In this document: one piece after another, positions 60,598 to 64,000 of the stretch
Layout: every line of letters starts with the position of its first letter
Numbering within the stretch: position 1 is the first letter of the stretch
Assembly (NCBI RefSeq): GCF_958298935.1
Contig: NC_084940.1
Location: forward strand, 9,206,001 to 9,270,000
Direction: 5' to 3'
DNA from: Phragmites australis
Lineage: Eukaryota > Streptophyta > Magnoliopsida > Poales > Poaceae
DNA: 64,000 bases
The notes under the pieces: model-generated
Told to the model about the DNA's origin: nothing
Database searches by the model: none
Seen by the model: the letters and a program-made list of their open reading frames with translations, nothing else
Program-made: the position numbers and the translations under genes

Positions 60598-60940
60598 TTG
60601 TGGTTTGTCAACTGTGGTGAAGCCTGTGATTCATCCTGCCATTGCTTCTACTTTTCTCTCTTAAGCTTTATGCAATGGTGGTTCGCTGCATCGTCCCTCA
60701 CTTGCCTACGATTAATATGTTGTGCGAGTGTTGTCGGGTATTTTAGTCATGTGTTAATGGGTGATTAGCTCTAGTGAGATAATTAGCTCGAGGGTTACTC
60801 CCTCTATTCTCCGAGTTAGGTGTGACACTTGTATTTTTTTAATCATATTTTCTTCTACTTTATTAATATAATCGGTAGTTTTTATTTTGATTTGTTTTAA
60901 AAAAAATCTGTTATTAGGATCGTGCTAGGTGGACCTGAAC
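60598..60940. other. Unassigned, with a possible Stowaway-like end
   Basis: 60796-60812 reads TACTCCCTCTATTCTCC, close to the Stowaway terminus TACTCCCTCCGTTCC. An opposite end was not found, so it may be a fragment. Confidence 0.3.
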
Positions 60941-60944
60941 TTGA

Positions 60945-61022
60945 GAATTCTCTTTCTGATATCGCATTGAGCTGTATGATATGCACCAGCCGATTGATCG
61001 AAAAACCTAAACTTACGAGCAG
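60945..61022 (-). repeat. Remnant of a second SMART-type element
   Basis: 60950-61020 (CTTGAGAATTCTCTTTCTG, ATATCGCATTGAGCTGTATG, GCACCAGCCGATTGATCG, AAAAACCTAAACTTACGAG) parallels 16990-17060 of the complete SMART: end of interior, primer-binding site and first part of one LTR, in the same orientation. The other LTR is missing. Confidence 0.6.
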
Positions 61023-61800
61023 TAAAATCACTTATAACCCAGCACCCGTACACTGTGTGTAGTTTGACTCCGGCTCGGGTAGGACCATAACAACGCGCAG
61101 CAGCCTCCGGTGCAGCCCCAGGGCCCTACCCAAACCAATCGTCACCGCGACCGTCATGTGCGGCAGCGCCCACACGGGCACACGGCAATTGGCAGTTTGG
61201 CAACTGCCGGCCGGCCCCATGCATGCCCCCAGCCGACCAACACCGCGGCACGGCAAAACCCCCTCTTCCGGCTCTGACCTCTCCTTCCCATCCCACCACA
61301 GGCCGCGGGCGCGCGCGTGCCCACTGCCCGCGCGCGCGCAGCAACGCGGCACAGCGACCCTTCGCTCGGCGGGCGCTCAACTGATCTGATCGGGGACAGG
61401 GAGCCCGGTAGCAACAGCTCACGCCCTGCGTCCCGCCGTGTGTGTAGCGGCAACGTCAGGTGTCATGTGCCCGTCCCGTCCCGAAGTGAACAGGAGCCGA
61501 GCCGCTCCCACATGGTGGGCCTCGCCCTCGCGGATCACTGGTTTTTACGGTGCCATCGACTGTTTCGTTCGTTCGTTCGTGACTTTCCCGTGCGCGCAGG
61601 TGAGGCTCGTCGTGCGTTCGTTTTGCGCTGCTCCCCCACCCGTCAGGGACAAGAGTGCACAGAATTCAGTTCAGTTTTGCATGGCATCAGCTGTACGTAC
61701 TGACTGTCACCGGCCGGTGGGCCCTCCGGAATCACATGGGTGCTGAACCTGAACATTCCTAGCCCAGGCCTCAAACCGGAGCCCGTTTTGCAATTAGATA
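61023..61800. other. GC-rich, gene-free stretch
   Basis: 61080-61700 is GC-rich and open in several frames on both strands (high-Arg, high-Ala translations), including a GCGCGCGC run at 61310-61340. It could be a CpG-rich gene end or promoter but no domain or splice structure is evident. Confidence 0.3.
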
Positions 61801-61870
61801 GGTTCCAATCCCACATGTTAATGGGAGACTTCCTCTCTCTCTCTCTCTCTCTCAAAAAACATGTTAATGG

Positions 61871-62254
61871 GAGAGAAAATTTCATAAAACACCAGGTTTT
61901 AACATCAACAATGACACACGGGTAGATGAATAGCAGTCATATCAATTGGACCCACCTATAAGTGAATCACTCTATCTCTCTCCCGTGCATGACCATCGTG
62001 TCCTCCTCCCATGCTTCCATCTTCTTCTAATACGACTTTATCTACTCATGTGTCACTGTGGATATGAAACAGGTGGGTTTAACCGACATAACTGCCACCT
62101 CATCTACACGCATATCGCTGTGGAGGTTAAAATTTGGTGTTTTATGTTATATGTGTCATATATACCTGGTGCTACGTGAACGAACAAACAAAAGCCGGCG
62201 TTTTGTGTGACATATGCCTCTAAACCCCGGTGTTTCGCAAATTTTGCTCAAAAC
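61871..62254. mobile_element. MITE with 8-bp target duplication
   Basis: A 384-bp element between perfect duplications GTTAATGG (61863-61870 and 62255-62262). Left end GAGAAAATTTCATAAAACACC and right end in reverse GAGCAAAATTTGCGAAACACC are imperfect inverted repeats of about 26 bp. The 8-bp duplication suggests the hAT superfamily. A (CT)n microsatellite at about 61830-61852 lies just outside. Confidence 0.65.
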
Positions 62255-62262
62255 GTTAATGG

Positions 62263-64000
62263 TTCCAGCCCCACACGTTTATATCATGAATTCGCTTGTA
62301 CGCACAGCAACGCTTGTCCGGTATCACATGATGCAACTCTCCTGTGACTACAGAGAGCTCGCACTGTTCTTTTTACCCCCACCTCTCTGTAGTCTGTACC
62401 AGGCTGCACTTAGCACTCGTATTTACTACCGCCATGGCGCTGCTCACTGCTGTGTGTGTGCGCGCGCTCATGTGCTGTACCCCGAAGCCCATCTCACGTC
62501 CAATAAACCATCGTGGATCCAGGCCAAACCGGCGCCAGATGCTACACAACATTTGCTTCACTCGGTCCTCGTCTTGCACCACGCCATCACGAACGATCCT
62601 CGACGGCGGAGGAGGCCGCGCCATGGGGATCAGGAACGCCAGACGCACGCAGTAAGACGGAACCCGTTTCGGCCGGATCTTCGTCTTCCCTTCCAACCAC
62701 CGCACCATCAGGGAGAGTAATGGCCAAATTTATGAGCGGCGGCCACCTCCATTACCTCGTTCCGTGTCATCAACTCTGACTTTTTCCCGCGAGAGGCCTA
62801 TACGTCTAAACGGTCCTAAAGTCTCCGAGCGCTAGGCCGCCCAAAACGTGGCTTGCGCCGGCGTTCTGCGTACACTTTGTGCCCTCCATTGCATCACCTG
62901 CGGTGCCGTATCGTTGCGCCATAGAAGAGATTAAAATTTTATCAAAATTTTGCTAATTTTGAAGGGAAACAAAATATCTAATTTTAAAATTTTATTTCAC
63001 TAGCATATAAGGCACATAGGATAGATAACGAAAAATAATTAAAATTTTACAAATTTCGATATTTTCATCGGTGAATGAAAAAAAAATGTAAAACCAAATT
63101 GAAATATGGGCATACGGCTGCGGCTGCCTGCCATGGTCGACGGCAGCTTGTGCGGTGGTGCGTCGGTTTTGGGTTTGTGAAGGTGATCGTGGGTCGGTGG
63201 ATTAATGTGCCAGAGTGAGAAAGATCGATCGAACTTCTCCGGCGGACAAGGATTTTGATTTGGATCGAATGGTCTTCACTTGTTTTTATCAAGGACAGCA
63301 AGCCGCTCCTGAAGATGCTCCTGTCCTGTAGATACGAGATGTTATCATGGCAGAGGTATACGGGGGCTGACTTCTCGACAAAACGGACCTGGAAGATGTA
63401 GATGAAATAAAAAATAAAAAAAGATGTAAATGAAATATTCCAATGGTTCTTACCTACTGTTCTACAACAATACTAACACGACCGTTGATCTCTACACAGT
63501 GGCGGAGTATGGGATCAGATCAAGGGTGACCAATTACTACCATGTACATACGAGGGGCAATGACAGAGCAAACGCCGCCGGCCTCTCCCTTCATGACATT
63601 ATTGCATCACAGAGTGACCTCGCGAAGATGCCGATGCCGATGACATTATGCAGCAGCAGCACACATCGACGCGCAATAGCTTGCCACCCTTGGACGCCAC
63701 CCTCATGCTCAGCATCGTCTCCAGGTTCGGCAGGGCAGCATGGGCAACTGACAAACAAGAGGGAGGGGGGGGGGGCAGTTTCGCTTCCACTGCGCTCCGC
63801 CCGTGTCTCTATACAAAGTGTTACATGATGAAATGTGATATCATTAGTAACAATTGAGTAAGATCTGTTAAGATGTCTTCTTAGCTATATGCTATCTTAA
63901 ATGTCAATTCAATTTGATGGTCAAACAAAACACAATTAAACTTGATTCTTAATCCAAAGGTCCATGGAAAAACGATTTGTAGCGTATTTGCAGGATCCGA
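62263..64000. other. Gene-free right end of the window
   Basis: 62340-62740 has open frames on both strands without a domain. 63140-63420 and 63430-63830 likewise. A G-run is at 63764-63776. No feature can be supported. Confidence 0.3.

Noticed and set aside
62424..62655. Possible first exon starting at an ATG in good context near 62434
   Set aside because: The translation is Cys/Arg/Leu-rich without similarity, and no downstream exon could be joined.

Overview
The window reads as nuclear DNA of a grass (Poaceae). Evidence: GT-AG split genes, sparse genes in a sea of Ty1/copia, hAT, MULE, LINE and MITE remnants, and gene products that match monocot versions of plant families. I recognise four host genes and no prokaryotic, organellar or CRISPR features. 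No rRNA or tRNA gene was seen.

Layout. 1-1.03 kb: first coding exon, leader and part of intron 1 of an STP7-like monosaccharide transporter (minus strand, running off the left edge). 1.9-6.4 kb: decayed Ty1/copia element on the minus strand (5' LTR, broken primer-binding site, gag, start of pol). 7.8-11.0 kb: two unrelated hAT transposase relics, a ZMYM1/DUF4371-type on plus and a RICESLEEPER-type on minus. 12.6-16.8 kb: non-coding repeat DNA. 16.83-17.10 kb: a structurally complete miniature LTR element (SMART-type) beside the 3' end of the next gene. 17.46-19.83 kb: complete six-exon PMT14-like methyltransferase gene (minus strand, 614 aa). 20.5-22.7 kb: possible LTR fragment, a 90-bp tandem duplication and a 620-bp hAT non-autonomous element with target duplication. 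22.76-33.55 kb: an old minus-strand Ty1/copia element, invaded by a plus-strand retroelement with a Transposase_32-like ORF and, in its right LTR, by an insertion packed with inverted-repeat hairpins. 36.8-43.7 kb: two BARE/Angela-like copia copies (plus strand) flanking an intact four-exon GASA/Snakin gene (minus strand, 112 aa). 46-47.25 kb: LINE 3' end. 47.9-50.5 kb: Pack-MULE-like element ending at the 5' leader of the next gene. 52.46-56.70 kb: complete HDC1/Rxt3-like histone-deacetylase-complex gene (plus strand, 793 aa, with an 8-nt micro-exon). 57.6 kb: an orphan exon resembling tRNA 2'-phosphotransferase. 60-64 kb: MITEs and unexplained sequence.

The host genes do not form a pathway: sugar import, Golgi pectin-linked methylation, a secreted cysteine-rich peptide and chromatin repression are unrelated neighbours. 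What links them is transposon context: HDC1 begins beside a MULE terminus, PMT14 ends at a SMART element, and the GASA gene sits between two LTRs. The tightest evidence is the exon phasing of PMT14, GASA and HDC1, where all junctions keep frame, and the target-site duplications that fix the boundaries of the small elements.
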